Below are positions 1 to 9,037 of a stretch of DNA of 15,111 bases, one piece after another (position 1 is the stretch's first letter; each line of letters starts with the position of its first letter). The translations under genes were made by a program, and so were the position numbers. Location: positions 1-15,111 of the forward strand of contig JAWQFJ010018620.1 of the NCBI GenBank assembly GCA_034096865.1, written 5' to 3'. Under the pieces are notes generated by a model that worked only from the letters and a program-made list of their open reading frames with translations, was not told where the DNA came from and did not search any database. The DNA is from Theodoxus fluviatilis (taxonomy: Eukaryota; Mollusca; Gastropoda; Cycloneritida; Neritidae).

Positions 1-650
1 CACCATCATCCACCACCATCATCTCTACCACCATCATCACCACCACCATCATCATCCACCACCATCTTCACCACCACCATCATCACCACCACCATCATCA
101 CCACCACCATCATCTCTACCACCATCATCACCACCACCATCATCTCTACCACCATCATCACCACCACCATCATCTCTACCAGCATCATCACCACCACCAT
201 CATCTCTACCAGCATCATCACCACCACCATCATCTCTACCACCATCATAACCACCACCATCATCTCTACCAGCATCATCACCACCACCATCATCTCTACC
301 AGCATCATCACCACCACCATCATCTCTACCACCATCATCACCACCACCATCATCTCTACCACCATCATCACCACCACCATCATCTCTACCACCATCATCA
401 CCACCACCATCATCTCTACCACCATCATCACCACCACCATCATCTCTACCAGCATCATCACCACCACCATCATCTCTACCACCATCATCACCACCACCAC
501 CATCTCTACCACCATCATCTCTACCACCATCACCTCTACCACCAGCATTAACACCACCATCATCTCTACCAGCATCATCACCACCACCATCATCTCTACC
601 ATCATCATCACCACCACCACCATCTCTACCACATCATTACAACCACCATC
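1..650. repeat. 30-bp minisatellite array, block A
   Basis: A tandem array with a 30-bp period, in perfect register from about 110 to 480. Each unit begins ACCATCATCACCACC and ends CATCTCTACC. The main variable site is the second base of the unit (ACC or AGC), and the two versions are interspersed along the array. Because 30 is a multiple of 3 and the unit has no stop, several frames are open on both strands (for example Met/Val/Glu-rich on the minus strand). This is a product of the repeat and not evidence of a gene. The array is cut by the window start and becomes irregular after 500, with a short CTCTACCACCATCA expansion near 510-545. Confidence 0.93.
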
Positions 651-651
651 A

Positions 652-920
652 TCACTACCACCATTATCACCACCACAACCATTCTACCACCATCATCACC
701 ACCACAACCATTCTACCACCATCATCACCACCACAACCATTCTACCACCATCATCACCACCACAACCATTCTACCACCATCATCACCACCACAACCATTA
801 CTACCACCATCATCACCACCACAACCATTCTACCACCATCATCACCACCACAACCATTCTACCACCATCATCACCACCACAACCATTCTACCACCATCAT
901 CACCACCACAACCATTCTAC
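652..920. repeat. 29-bp minisatellite variant, block B
   Basis: Here the unit changes to 29 bp and carries ACAACCATTCTACC in place of ACCATCATCTCTACC. The ACAACC marker lies at 675, 704, 733, 762, 791, 821, 850, 879 and 908, so spacing is 29 with a single 30-bp exception where ATTACTACC replaces ATTCTACC. The unit clearly derives from the 30-bp unit of the flanking blocks. Since 29 is not a multiple of 3, each unit shifts the reading frame. This argues against the whole 1-1650 array encoding one protein. The sharp entry and exit suggest a homogenised sub-array that expanded as a block. Confidence 0.9.
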
Positions 921-1650
921 CACCATCATCACCACCACCATCATCTCTACCACCATCATCACCACCACCATCATCTCTACCACCATCATCACCACCACCA
1001 CCATCTCTACCAGCATCATCACCACCACCATCATATCTACCACCATCATCACCACCACCACCATCTCTACCAGCATCATCACCACCACCATCATTTCTAC
1101 CAGCAGCATCACCACCACCACCAATCTCTACCACTATCATCACCACCACCATGGTCACTACCATCATCATCACCACCACCATCATCTCTACCACCATTAT
1201 CACCACCACCATCATCTCTACCACCATCGTCACCACCACCATCATCTCTACCATCATCATCACCACCACCATCATCTCTACCACCATCGTCACCACCACC
1301 ATCAATCTCTACCATCATCATCACCACCACCATCATCTCTACCACCATTATCACCACCACCATCATCTCTACCACCATTATCACCACCACCACCATCTCT
1401 ACCACTATCATCACCACCACCATCAATCTCTACCATCATCATCACCACCACCATCATCTCTACCACCATTATCACCACCACCATCATCTCTACCACCATT
1501 ATCACCAGCACCATCATCTCTACCACCATCGTCACCACCACCATCATTTGTACCAGCATCATCACCACCACCATCATCTCTACCAGCATCATCACCACCA
1601 CCACCATCTCCACCAGCATCATCACCACCACCATCATCTCCACCAGCACC
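920..1650. repeat. 30-bp minisatellite array, block C
   Basis: The 30-bp unit resumes after the 29-bp block, with more variation than block A. Variants include CATTATCACC, CATCGTCACC, CTACCAGCATC and CAATCTCTACC, the last adding one base to make a 31-bp unit near 1305 and 1425. Some variants recur in pairs (for example the two consecutive CATTAT units at about 1350-1410 and again at about 1465-1510). That is the signature of multi-unit duplications. A local ATG at 1151 opens a 216-codon Thr/Ile then Pro/Ser frame, which is repeat-derived and not called as a gene. Confidence 0.9.
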
Positions 1651-2400
1651 AGGACCACCAGCAACATTTCCGCAACCACCACCACCATCATCTTCACCAC
1701 CACCAGCACCACCAGCAACATTTCCGTCACCACCAGCAACATCTCCGCCACAACCAGCACCACCACCACCACCATCATCATCATTACCATCGCCGAATTA
1801 ATACTATCATCACTACCACCATTGCATTACTACTATCATCACCTCCACCATCACAACCACAAGCACCATCACCACCACCACCACAAATACCACCACCACA
1901 ACCACCAGCACTACCAACATCATCATCACTACCACCAGCACTACCACAACATCACCACCACCACCGCCACCACCACCACCACCACCACCGCTACCGTTAC
2001 CACCATCACCACCACCACAATTTCCACCACTACCACACCAGCATCACCACCACAACCACCACCACCACTACCACCATCACCACCACCACCATCACCACCA
2101 CCTTCATCACCATCACTATTACCTACACTATCACCACTAGCACTATCACTATCATTATTATCCACACCATCACCACCACCACCACCATCACTACCACTAT
2201 CACTACCACTACCACCGCCACCACCTCCACCACCATCACCACTACCCACACTATCACTACCAGCACTAGCACTATCATCATTATCCATAGCGTCACCATC
2301 ACCATCACCACAACCACCACCACCACTACGATCACTACGAACATTATCACCAGCACCACCAGCATCACTATCACCAACACAACCACCACCATTATCTCCA
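1650..2400. repeat. Degenerate CAC/CAT/ACC satellite, proximal part
   Basis: The regular minisatellite decays into a triplet-like mosaic of CAC, CAT, ACC and CCA, with occasional CAA, CAG, CTA and CGC. At 1660, 1714 and about 1735 a short GCAACATTTCCG/GCAACATCTCCG motif recurs, embedded in CCA-rich DNA. A roughly 60-base module lies near 2117-2175 and again near 2241-2295. It contains ACTA, CACTATCAC, a CACTAGCACTATCA core and a TTATCCA end. Parts of the same module return at about 3322 and 3677, so it is a dispersed higher-order element. No coding claim is made. Confidence 0.8.
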
Positions 2401-2407
2401 CCACTAT

Positions 2408-2560
2408 CATATCCACCATCATCATATCCACCACCATCATCACAACCATTATCATCATCATGTCCACCACCATCATATCCACCACCATCATCACAACCAT
2501 TACCATCATCATGTCCACCACCATCATATCCACCTCCATCATCACAACCACCACCATCAT
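2408..2560. repeat. 51-bp tandem repeat within the satellite
   Basis: Three copies of a 51-bp unit. The TATCCACC marker lies at 2425, 2476 and 2527, each followed by the CATCATCACAACC segment. The first two copies are then followed by ATCATCATGTCCACC. The copies differ by a few C/T changes (for example CCACCACC versus CCACCTCC). This is a local expansion inside the degenerate CAY satellite. Confidence 0.85.
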
Positions 2561-3030
2561 TGCCATCAGCATCATCACCAGCACCACTATCATCTCCACC
2601 ATCATTATCACAACCACTGCTACCGTCACCACTACCATCATTACCACCACCATCTCCACCACCATCACCACTACCACTGCCTTCTCCACCACCATTACCA
2701 TCACTACCACCACCACCACTACCTACTCCACCGCCATCACCACCAACACCACATTACCTCTATCATCACCAGTACCATAACCAGTGGCACCATCAGCACC
2801 AGCACCAGCACCTCCAAGATTACAGCCATCAGCACCAACACCGCCACAACCACCAACACCTCCATCACCATTATCACAACCATAATTACCGTCACCACCA
2901 TCTCCACCACCATTATCATCACCACTACCACCTCCATCACCAATACCACCACTACCATCACCACCACCACAACCACCATTACCACCATCACAACCACCAC
3001 AGCCACCATTACCACCATTACCATCACCAC
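2560..3030. repeat. Degenerate CAY satellite, middle part
   Basis: Continuous C/A/T triplet-like DNA, with Pro/Ser, Thr/Ile or His/Tyr/Gln readings depending on frame. G is rare on the + strand apart from a slightly richer patch at 2780-2850 (CCAGTGGCACC, CCAAGATTACAG). No stable short period could be seen by eye. No gene, RNA or promoter is supported here. Confidence 0.75.
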
Positions 3031-3161
3031 CACATTGCCACTATCATTACCACCACCATAACCAGCATCATCATCACCGCCATCACCAGGACAACCATTA
3101 TCATCACCATTACCATTATCACTACCAACACCATCACCACCAGAACCAGCACTACCACCAC

Positions 3162-3162
<1 letters not shown>

Positions 3163-3209
<47 letters not shown>

Positions 3210-3253
3210 TATCATCATCATCATCATCGTCATGGTCATCGTCATCGTCATCA
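3163..3253. repeat. (ATC)n microsatellite, copy 1
   Basis: About 25 nearly uninterrupted ATC/CAT triplets, broken by one ATT and then by a GTCATGGTCATCGTCATCG variant tract at the distal end. It sits in the first copy of the 387-bp duplication. Confidence 0.9.
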
Positions 3254-3546
3254 TCACCACCAACACCATCACCACCATCAACATCACCATCACCATCACC
3301 AACACCATCACCACCATCACCACTACCCACAGTATCACCACCATCACCACCACCACAGCCACCATTACCACCATTACCACCAACAGCCACCATCACCAAC
3401 ACCATTACCACCACCACCACATTGCCACTATCATTACCACCACCATAAACAGCATTATCATCACCGCCATCACCAGGACAACCATCATCATCACCATTAC
3501 CATTATCACTACCACCCCAACACCACCAGACCAGCACAAGCACCAT

Positions 3547-3563
3547 CATCATCATTATCATCA

Positions 3564-3631
<68 letters not shown>

Positions 3632-3640
3632 TATCATTAC
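3547..3640. repeat. (ATC)n microsatellite, copy 2
   Basis: A longer and purer ATC run than its partner at 3163: from about 3566 to 3630 it is an uninterrupted run of about 22 triplets. It lies in the second copy of the 387-bp duplication and lacks the GTCATGG variant tail of copy 1. Confidence 0.92.
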
Positions 3641-3759
3641 CACCATCATCATCACCATCACCACCAACACCATCACCACTACCCACAGTATCACCACCAG
3701 CACTGGCACTATATCATTATCCACAGTGTCACCCTCATCATCACAATCACCACCACCAC

Positions 3760-5425
3760 CATCACCACCGTCACAATCATCAGGACCAGCACCAGCAACA
3801 CCATTACCACCATCACCATCATCACCACCATCACCATCACCATCACCATCATCATCACCACCATCATCATCAAAGTCACCACAACCACCATCACCACCAT
3901 CAAGATCATCATCACCACCACCTCCACCACCACCATCGTCACCACCATCATCATCAAAATCACCACCACCACCATCACCACCATTACCAGCGTCACCATT
4001 ATCAGCACCAACACCACCACCACCATCACCACCATCATCATCACCATCACCATCACCACCACCACCACCATCATCATCACCATCACCACCGTCACCATCA
4101 TCTGCACCAGCACCACCAGCACCAGCACCACCAGCACCAGCACCAGCACCACCGTCACCATCATCAGCACCAGTACCGCCACCACCATCACCAACACATC
4201 CACCACCACCATCACTACCACCATCGTCATCATCACCACCACCACCATCACCACCATTACCACCGTCACCATCACCATCACCACCACCTCCACCATCACT
4301 ATCATCACCACCATCATCATCACCATCACCACCACCATCACCACCACCATCACCACCACCACCATCACCACCACCACCATCACCATCACCATCACCACCA
4401 CCACCATCACCACCACCATCACCACCACCACCATTACCACCATCACCATCACCATCACCACCATCACCATCACCACACCCATCATCACCACCACCACCAC
4501 CACCACCACCACCATCACCATCACCATCACAACCATCACCATCACCACCAACATCACCACCGTCACCATCACCACCATCGCAACCACCATCACCATCACC
4601 ACCACCATCATCACCACCACCACCATCACCACCACCGTCACCATCACCACCACCACCATAACCACCATCACCATCACCACCATTACCACCATCACTACCA
4701 CCACTACCATCACCATCACCACCATCACCACCATCACTATCACCATCATCACCATCACCACCACCATCATCACTATCACCACCACCACCATCATCATCGC
4801 CACAACCACCTCCACCATCATCAGCACCATCACCAGCAACACCATTACCACCGTCACCATTACCATCACCACCACCACCATCATCACCACCACCATCACT
4901 ACCATCACCACCACCACCATCACCATCACCACTACAACCACCATCATCACCATCACCATCACCACCATCACCATCATCAGCACCAGCAACACCACTACCA
5001 CCGTCACCATCACCATCAATACCACCACCATCACAACCATCACCACCATCACCACCACCACCGTCACTACCATCACCACCACCACCACCATCACCATCAC
5101 CACCACCATCACCACTGTCACCATCATAAGCACCAGCACCAGCAACACCATTACCACCGTCACCACCACAATCATCACCACCACCACCATCACCACCATC
5201 ACCATCACCACCACCACCACCATCACCACCATCATCACCACCACCACCGTCACCACCACCATCACCACCATAACCATAACCATCACCATCACCATCACCA
5301 TCACCACCACCACCATCACCATCATCACCACCATCACCATCACCACCGTCACCAACGTCACCATCACCATCACCACCACCACCATCACCACCAAAACAAC
5401 AACCATCACCATCATTGTTACAATG
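3760..5425. repeat. Degenerate CAY satellite, distal part
   Basis: About 1.7 kb of CAC/CAT/CCA DNA with almost no G on the + strand. The complementary strand is rich in GGT, GTGG and GATGG. The CACCAGCAAC marker recurs at 4831, 4981 and 5137 (spacings 150 and 156, both multiples of 3). In all three it is followed by ACCA(C/T)TACCACCGTCACCA, which shows a roughly 150-bp higher-order unit. A related copy lies at about 3790-3810. Long frames are open on both strands (His-rich on plus, Gly/Asp-rich on minus), but the plus one begins at TTG and the minus one at GTG. No ATG-led gene is indicated. The satellite ends abruptly at about 5425. Confidence 0.85.
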
Positions 5426-5429
5426 CAGA

Positions 5430-5885
5430 CATGCTCGTTTCACAATGATTCATTGAAAGAATAAAGGTCTAGGGGAATACACACACAGCCCACTTGTAAC
5501 ACTTTCTCACACAGTCATTCCATCTAACACGAACACGACAGAAAGACGGTGAGGTCATAGGTCAAAATCAAATCACTTTAATTTCTCCGCCAACGGTAAA
5601 CATGAATAACTAGAGGTTAGTACTTTTCAATCGTGGACAACAACAATAATCCAATTCAATCATCAGCATAGAAAGATATGGCCCGCCAGCCGATCAATTT
5701 AACTTATCTGTTCTGAAGTCTGTTCCAGCCGATACGCACGAACAAGTCCTAAGGCGTGGTGACCGTGGTTCGCAAACACACTAATCCGCTTTCACAAGGG
5801 TTCCTGCCCTCGGGATATCTGTGGCAGCGGCTCTGGAGGTGCTGGCGGGAAGAGAGGGGGAGAAGGGGAAGGGTACGGGGGGTAG
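5430..5885. other. Unique spacer, no gene seen
   Basis: Ordinary mixed-composition sequence directly after the satellite. No ORF with a plausible start, no convincing tRNA boxes and no repeats stand out. The last 60 bases (about 5836-5885) are a G-rich stretch with GGGGGAGAAGGGGAAGGG-like runs, which could form a G-quadruplex on the + strand. Confidence 0.6.
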
Positions 5886-5890
5886 CAGGT

Positions 5891-5953
5891 GCATTCTTTC
5901 ACTAGCGTAGCAAACGCATTCTTTCACCAGTATAGCAAACGTATTCTTTCACA
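5891..5953. repeat. 25-bp tandem repeat, about 2.5 copies
   Basis: The marker CATTCTTTCAC (or TATTCTTTCAC) starts at 5891, 5916 and 5941 (with a preceding G), each 25 bp apart. The copies are joined by TAGC(G)TAGCAAAC-like linkers. A third full linker is absent, so the array is about two and a half copies. It is short, and no function is evident. Confidence 0.85.
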
Positions 5954-5970
5954 AAGGCGGTTGAGGAAAA

Positions 5971-6195
5971 TCTTGTATCTTCGCCCTGGGGATGGGCAAG
6001 GCAGTCTGTGTATCTTCGTGCATGAGACAGGCACGGTAAACTTTAACTTCACCTTGGAGACGGGCAAGGTAGACTGAGTATCTTTGCCGTGGAGCCGGGC
6101 TCTGTAAATCTTCGTAACTTCATGCACGAGACAGGCACGGTAATCTTGAACTACACTCTGGAGACGGGCAAGGTAGACTGTGTATCTTCATTGAC
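5971..6195. repeat. 104-bp tandem dimer plus stub
   Basis: Several markers recur with a 104-bp offset. CATGAGACAGGCACGGTAA at 6021 pairs with its CACGAGACAGGCACGGTAA variant at 6125. GACGGGCAAGGTAGACTG near 6059 pairs with 6163. TATCTTCGCC near 5976 pairs with TATCTTTGCC near 6079. A third unit starts at about 6183 with TATCTTCATT and decays. The copies differ by about 15-20 substitutions or small indels, so the duplication is not recent. It lies just upstream of the proposed promoter. Confidence 0.85.
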
Positions 6196-6261
6196 TGGGA
6201 GTGAGGAGTGAGGTCGTAACTCTTGCCGAGGTCGGGACGGCGTTCTTCACAGATGCTGATT

Positions 6262-6430
6262 TTTCCCGCCCAGGCCACTGGTCGGCCAGGGCTTATATAT
6301 TTGAAGCGCGGACGCCTTCGAAGTCCGTCCCCTCCCATCCAATGGGAACACATGGGCCACACCACTCACCCTCGCTGTCCAATCACACGTCTCCTATATA
6401 AGGTGAGGTCTTTCACAGTAGTGTCTCCAG
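6262..6430 (+). promoter_or_regulatory. Putative TATA/CCAAT promoter
   Basis: TATATAAGG at 6395-6403 matches a TATA box and predicts initiation near 6425, within GTGTCTCCAGTCAA. CCAAT motifs lie at 6339-6343 (about 86 bp upstream of that start, the usual distance) and at 6379-6383. A further CCAAT at 6449 would be transcribed. TTTCCCGCC at 6262-6270 fits an E2F-type site, and a second TATATAT is at 6294-6300. The proposed start is followed by an exon-like segment ending in a strong donor at 6578 and by the ATG exon at 7791. The motifs are visible; their use as a promoter is inferred. Confidence 0.45.
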
Positions 6431-6578
6431 TCAACCTTTTCGGTGTGGCCAATCACGCGTCTTCCCTCGCATGCCAGCACAGAGTGTTTACTAAGTTTTC
6501 TATGGTTGGCGAGCCATAACAACTCTCTCGTCTTTAATTTATCACGGCTGGCGGGCCACACTAACTCACACACCACAG
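6425..6578 (+). other. Putative non-coding first exon (5' UTR)
   Basis: The segment between the predicted start near 6425 and the strong donor CAG|GTTAGT at 6579 has the composition of a leader. It contains two short upstream ORFs: ATG at 6471 (seven codons, stop TAA at 6492-6494) and ATG at 6502 (five codons, stop at 6517-6519). If used, these could reduce translation of the main ORF. It also carries an imperfect internal duplication, GGTTGGCGAGCCATAACAAC near 6505 and GGCTGGCGGGCCACACTAAC near 6548. Splicing to the acceptor at 7790 would add 11 untranslated bases before the ATG at 7802. RNA evidence is needed, and the start is only approximate. Confidence 0.35.
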
Positions 6579-6634
6579 GTTAGTCAATACAATAAATAAA
6601 TGTAATACAAGGGGGAGGGGTGATCTCGCCACAA

Positions 6635-7445
6635 TCACCACCACTATCATCACCACCATCATCATCACCATCACCACCACCATCATCACCACCATCATCA
6701 TCACCACCACCATCATCACCACCATCGTCATGACCATCACCCACACCATCATCACCACCATCGTCATCATCATCACCACCATCAACACCATCACCACCAT
6801 CACCACTATCACCACCATCAACATCATCATCACCATCATGAGCACCAGTACCATGACCATGACCATCACCATGACCATGACCACCATCATTACCAGCACC
6901 ACCATAATACCCATCACCACAAACACCATCACCATAACCATTGTCGCTACCACCGCCATCACCAAAACTGTCACCATCACCACCATATCACCACCACCAT
7001 ATCACCACCACCACAATCACCACCACCACACCAGCGCCAGCACAACAAGCCACTGTCAAAATCACCGTCGTTGCCGCCCCCACCAACACTACCACAAGCA
7101 GCAGCACCACTACCACCACCACCGTCACAACCACCGCCACCACCACCACCACCACCACCACCAACACTACCATCACCATTACCATCCCCATCATCCCCAT
7201 CACCATCACCACCACAACCATTATCACGGCCATTACCATCACCACCATCAACACCCCCACCAGCACCACCACCACCACCACAACCATCATCATCACCACC
7301 ACCACCACTACCACCACTACCACCACCACCACAACCATCATCATTACCATCAGCACCACTACTAGCATCACCACTATCACCAGCATCACCACCACCACTA
7401 GCACCTGCACCACCAGCACCACCATCATCGCCATTACCACCATCA
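6635..7445. repeat. Second CAY satellite block, inside proposed intron 1
   Basis: About 0.8 kb of CAC/CAT/ACC/CCA mosaic of the same style as 1650-5425. It is more varied, with CATGACCATGACC tracts at 6835-6885 and GCC/CAG-containing patches at 7030-7110. Long open frames exist on both strands but they are low-complexity Thr/Ile, His, Pro/Ser, Val/Met or Gly/Asp readings. The block ends at about 7445 in a short A/T-rich stretch (CAATATCAATAAAACTAC). Under the gene model proposed here it sits within the 1,212-bp first intron (6579-7790), where it would be transcribed as the C/A-rich strand. Confidence 0.85.
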
Positions 7446-7790
7446 ATATCAATAAAACTACATTTATTTAAATACCTTTGTCCGTTGTCACCAAGAAGCA
7501 GTTTTACAGTATGGAATCCGGCTCCATGGGCAGAAATGTATATTTTTACCATTTGGCGAACTCGCTTTACATTTGATCTCACTTTCCTTATCTTTGGTTT
7601 TTCCTTCTGCTCCAGCTAGCCCTGCTCATTCATTATGTGTTATGATTATTATCTGCGGCAGTTCTACAAGCTGGTTATTTATCTTTAATTTCGTTGCTCA
7701 GTCGATATTTCATGACATTATGGATTTGTTTCTGATGGTACACAGCGATTGCAATTTGTGTCTGACTGATTTCTCCCCCGCCCTTTTCAG
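7446..7790 (+). other. End of intron 1 and splice acceptor
   Basis: Unique sequence between the satellite and the ATG exon. The last 25 bases, TTTCTCCCCCGCCCTTTTCAG, are a textbook pyrimidine tract and CAG acceptor ending at 7790. A short ORF at 7573-7836 runs across the acceptor in another frame and is not supported. Confidence 0.55.
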
Positions 7791-8299
7791 ATCATCAAAG
7801 CATGGCGGACAATCTATCAAAGTTGTACAAAGGTGAAAATACGACCATTAAATGCGACAGTCTCAGGTCGTTGTTCAATTTGAGGCAACTGGAAGAAAAA
7901 CCCGCCAGCATATATCAGGAAGCATTGATTTTCACTGTTAGGGAACCGCCCGTTTGTCTGACGTTTACACATGCTGATCTGCGTGGACAAATAGGAAATG
8001 CTTCGTCTCCAAGATTTCGACTACCAGAGGAGATTTCGAAGTACATCGCCAAGCTCGCACGATCTCTCACCAGCACCATTCACATGTTTAGCGAAGAAAC
8101 CATTCGTATGGCTACGGTAATCGTTGAGCCAGACGACTGTGGTAGCTTGGAAACAAAAGTTGCCGCGGCGAAAAGCAGCCTACCTCCCAGTCGGAGAGGA
8201 ATGACAGAAGCAGCCTACGACAGTCTGATGCTCTCTGTCACGGCAGCACTCGGACTTGGGGCCTACGTGGCAGGCTTCGGTGACAGCTATCCTAAAAAG
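7791..8299 (+). CDS. Coding exon 1 of an unrecognised protein, residues 1-166
   Basis: ATG at 7802 has a good Kozak context (A at -3, G at +4) and opens 166 codons that end exactly at the donor AAG|GTAGGA (8299/8300), phase 0. The protein starts MADNLSKLYKG, has no signal peptide, and reads like a soluble globular domain. Residues about 135-160 (LMLSVTAALGLGAYVAGFG) form one hydrophobic, Ala/Gly-rich stretch that could be a buried or membrane-contacting helix. It contains four Cys-poor, mixed alpha/beta-looking segments and no motif I can assign to a family. Codon use is balanced and unlike the flanking satellites. If the donor were not used, the frame would stop at 8351-8353 after 17 more residues. 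Spliced with the exons at 10316, 11766 and 12723, it gives a 366-residue product. I do not recognise the family. Exon reality is well supported; the function is unknown. Confidence 0.75.
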
Positions 8300-8361
8300 G
8301 TAGGAGCGTCGCACAATCCTGCTAGTTTAGCTCAGGCAGTTACATATACATAAACAGACAT

Positions 8362-8404
<43 letters not shown>

Positions 8405-8503
8405 ACCCCCCCCCCTCTCCCTCTCTCTTTCTCTCACTCTCGCTCCCTCGCTCTGTGTGTGTGTGTGTGTTTGTGTGTTTGTGTGTGTGAGAGAGAGAGA
8501 GAG
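8362..8503. repeat. Composite microsatellite (CT)n-(C)n-(GT)n-(GA)n
   Basis: It starts with about 20 CT units (8362-8401), followed by a run of C and mixed pyrimidines to 8454, then GT units with TTTGTG interruptions (8455-8489) and GA units (about 8489-8503). The switch from polypyrimidine to GT to polypurine happens in under 150 bp. The block lies about 60 bp downstream of the donor of coding exon 1 and directly abuts the tail of the LINE fragment. Confidence 0.95.
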
Positions 8504-8919
8504 AACAAACGAACAAACGAACAAACGAACGAACGAACAAATTTATTGAATAGGTCACCGGCCCTTCTCAAGTATACAATGTAAGTACAAGTCAATACAT
8601 TTCAAATATACAGTGTCAATACATTTCTAGTGGACAGTGGCAATACTTACAAGAAAATTACTTAACAAATATAAAAGCTGTCCCGCTCCGCAGGCTCAAG
8701 CACATCCTGTCTACGTTTAAATGCCTTATACAAAAACATACTAGTTGCTCTTATTGTCTTCATGTGTTTACAGGACATTAGGCGTTTTACCGGTTCATCG
8801 ACGTTCAAATCTAAAGAAACAAATAAGAAACGTTCCCTTAAATCGTGTAATATAGGGCAATAGAGTAGAAAATGAGTCTCTGTTTCTTCTCTTTCCCTGC
8901 AGAGCGGACACAAATTAAT
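8504..8919 (-). mobile_element. 5'-truncated non-LTR retrotransposon (LINE) 3' end
   Basis: Read on the minus strand, the segment has the structure of a LINE 3' terminus. It has the end of a reverse-transcriptase ORF (8662-8919, stop TAA at 8664-8662), about 115 bp of 3' UTR, AATAAA (complement of 8542-8547) and a tail of GTTT/GTTC tetranucleotides (complement of 8504-8540). The 3' UTR has a small internal repeat around ATGTATTGAC. The element is severely truncated at its 5' end, as is normal for LINEs. Its boundaries touch (GA)n on both sides: about 8489-8503 on one and 8919 onward on the other. This suggests insertion into a GA tract, with the target-site duplication hidden in the repeat. 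The clade cannot be decided from so short a piece. Confidence 0.75.
8662..8919 (-). pseudogene. LINE reverse-transcriptase ORF, C-terminal remnant with CCHC motif
   Basis: About 85 codons on the minus strand, from roughly 8919 down to the stop at 8664-8662. The peptide begins NLCPLCREREETETHFLLYC, which holds a C-x2-C-x8-H-x4-C arrangement. It is followed by PILHDLRERF and a basic Lys/Arg-rich tail. This CCHC element with an H-F-L-L-x-C core and CPxxxxLR continuation is characteristic of the C-terminus of many metazoan non-LTR reverse transcriptases. The catalytic RT and endonuclease domains are missing. The open frame continues upstream only through the GA/CA microsatellite as Ser-Leu and Val-Cys repeats, which are not part of the original protein. 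It is a dead fragment inside the host intron and in antisense to the host gene. Confidence 0.7.
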
Positions 8920-8970
8920 GAGAGAGAGAGAGATAAAAAAGAGGGAGAAAGAGAAGAGAGAGAGAGAAAC

Positions 8971-9017
<47 letters not shown>

Positions 9018-9037
9018 TGCACAGAGAAAGAGAGAGG

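Larger units (their letters stand above)
3030..3760. repeat. Approx. 387-bp tandem duplication in the satellite
   Basis: Two long related segments follow each other. The ATTGCCACTATCATTACC marker is at 3034 and again at 3421, a 387-bp offset. It is followed in both by CACCGCCATCACCAGGACA and then by an (ATC)n run. The CCCACAGTATCACCACC marker is at 3326 and again at 3682, a 356-bp offset. The offsets differ mainly because the internal (ATC)n runs and flanking CCA tracts have changed length. This is a higher-order repeat whose microsatellite core has expanded and contracted independently in each copy. Confidence 0.85.

Noticed and set aside
6..632. Minus-strand Met/Val/Glu-rich frame in the first minisatellite
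   Set aside because: It is ten-codon periodic because the DNA unit is 30 bp, and the neighbouring 29-bp block breaks the frame.
1..1650. CRISPR-like regular repeat spacing
   Set aside because: Units are contiguous with no unique spacers, and the host is clearly eukaryotic.
3509..5443. 644-codon minus-strand Gly/Asp-rich open frame
   Set aside because: Starts at GTG, not ATG, and is the complement of the same satellite. No splice or promoter signal supports it.
1822..5448. 1208-codon plus-strand His-rich open frame
   Set aside because: It starts at TTG, is entirely triplet satellite, and the other frames of the same DNA are also open over long distances because CAY/ACC units cannot make stops. 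Open length is therefore not evidence of coding.
5755..5800. tRNA-like B box (GTGGTTCGCAAAC)
   Set aside because: Only a partial match to GGTTCGANTCC, and no A box or cloverleaf arms can be seen at the right distance.
5889..6365. Short ORFs on both strands across the 25-bp and 104-bp repeats
   Set aside because: 60-80 codons, overlapping each other on opposite strands, and built on tandem repeats without coding character.
6730..7619. Several 150-210-codon frames on both strands in the second satellite
   Set aside because: Low-complexity Thr/Ile, His, Pro/Ser, Val/Met or Gly/Asp readings with competing open frames on both strands.
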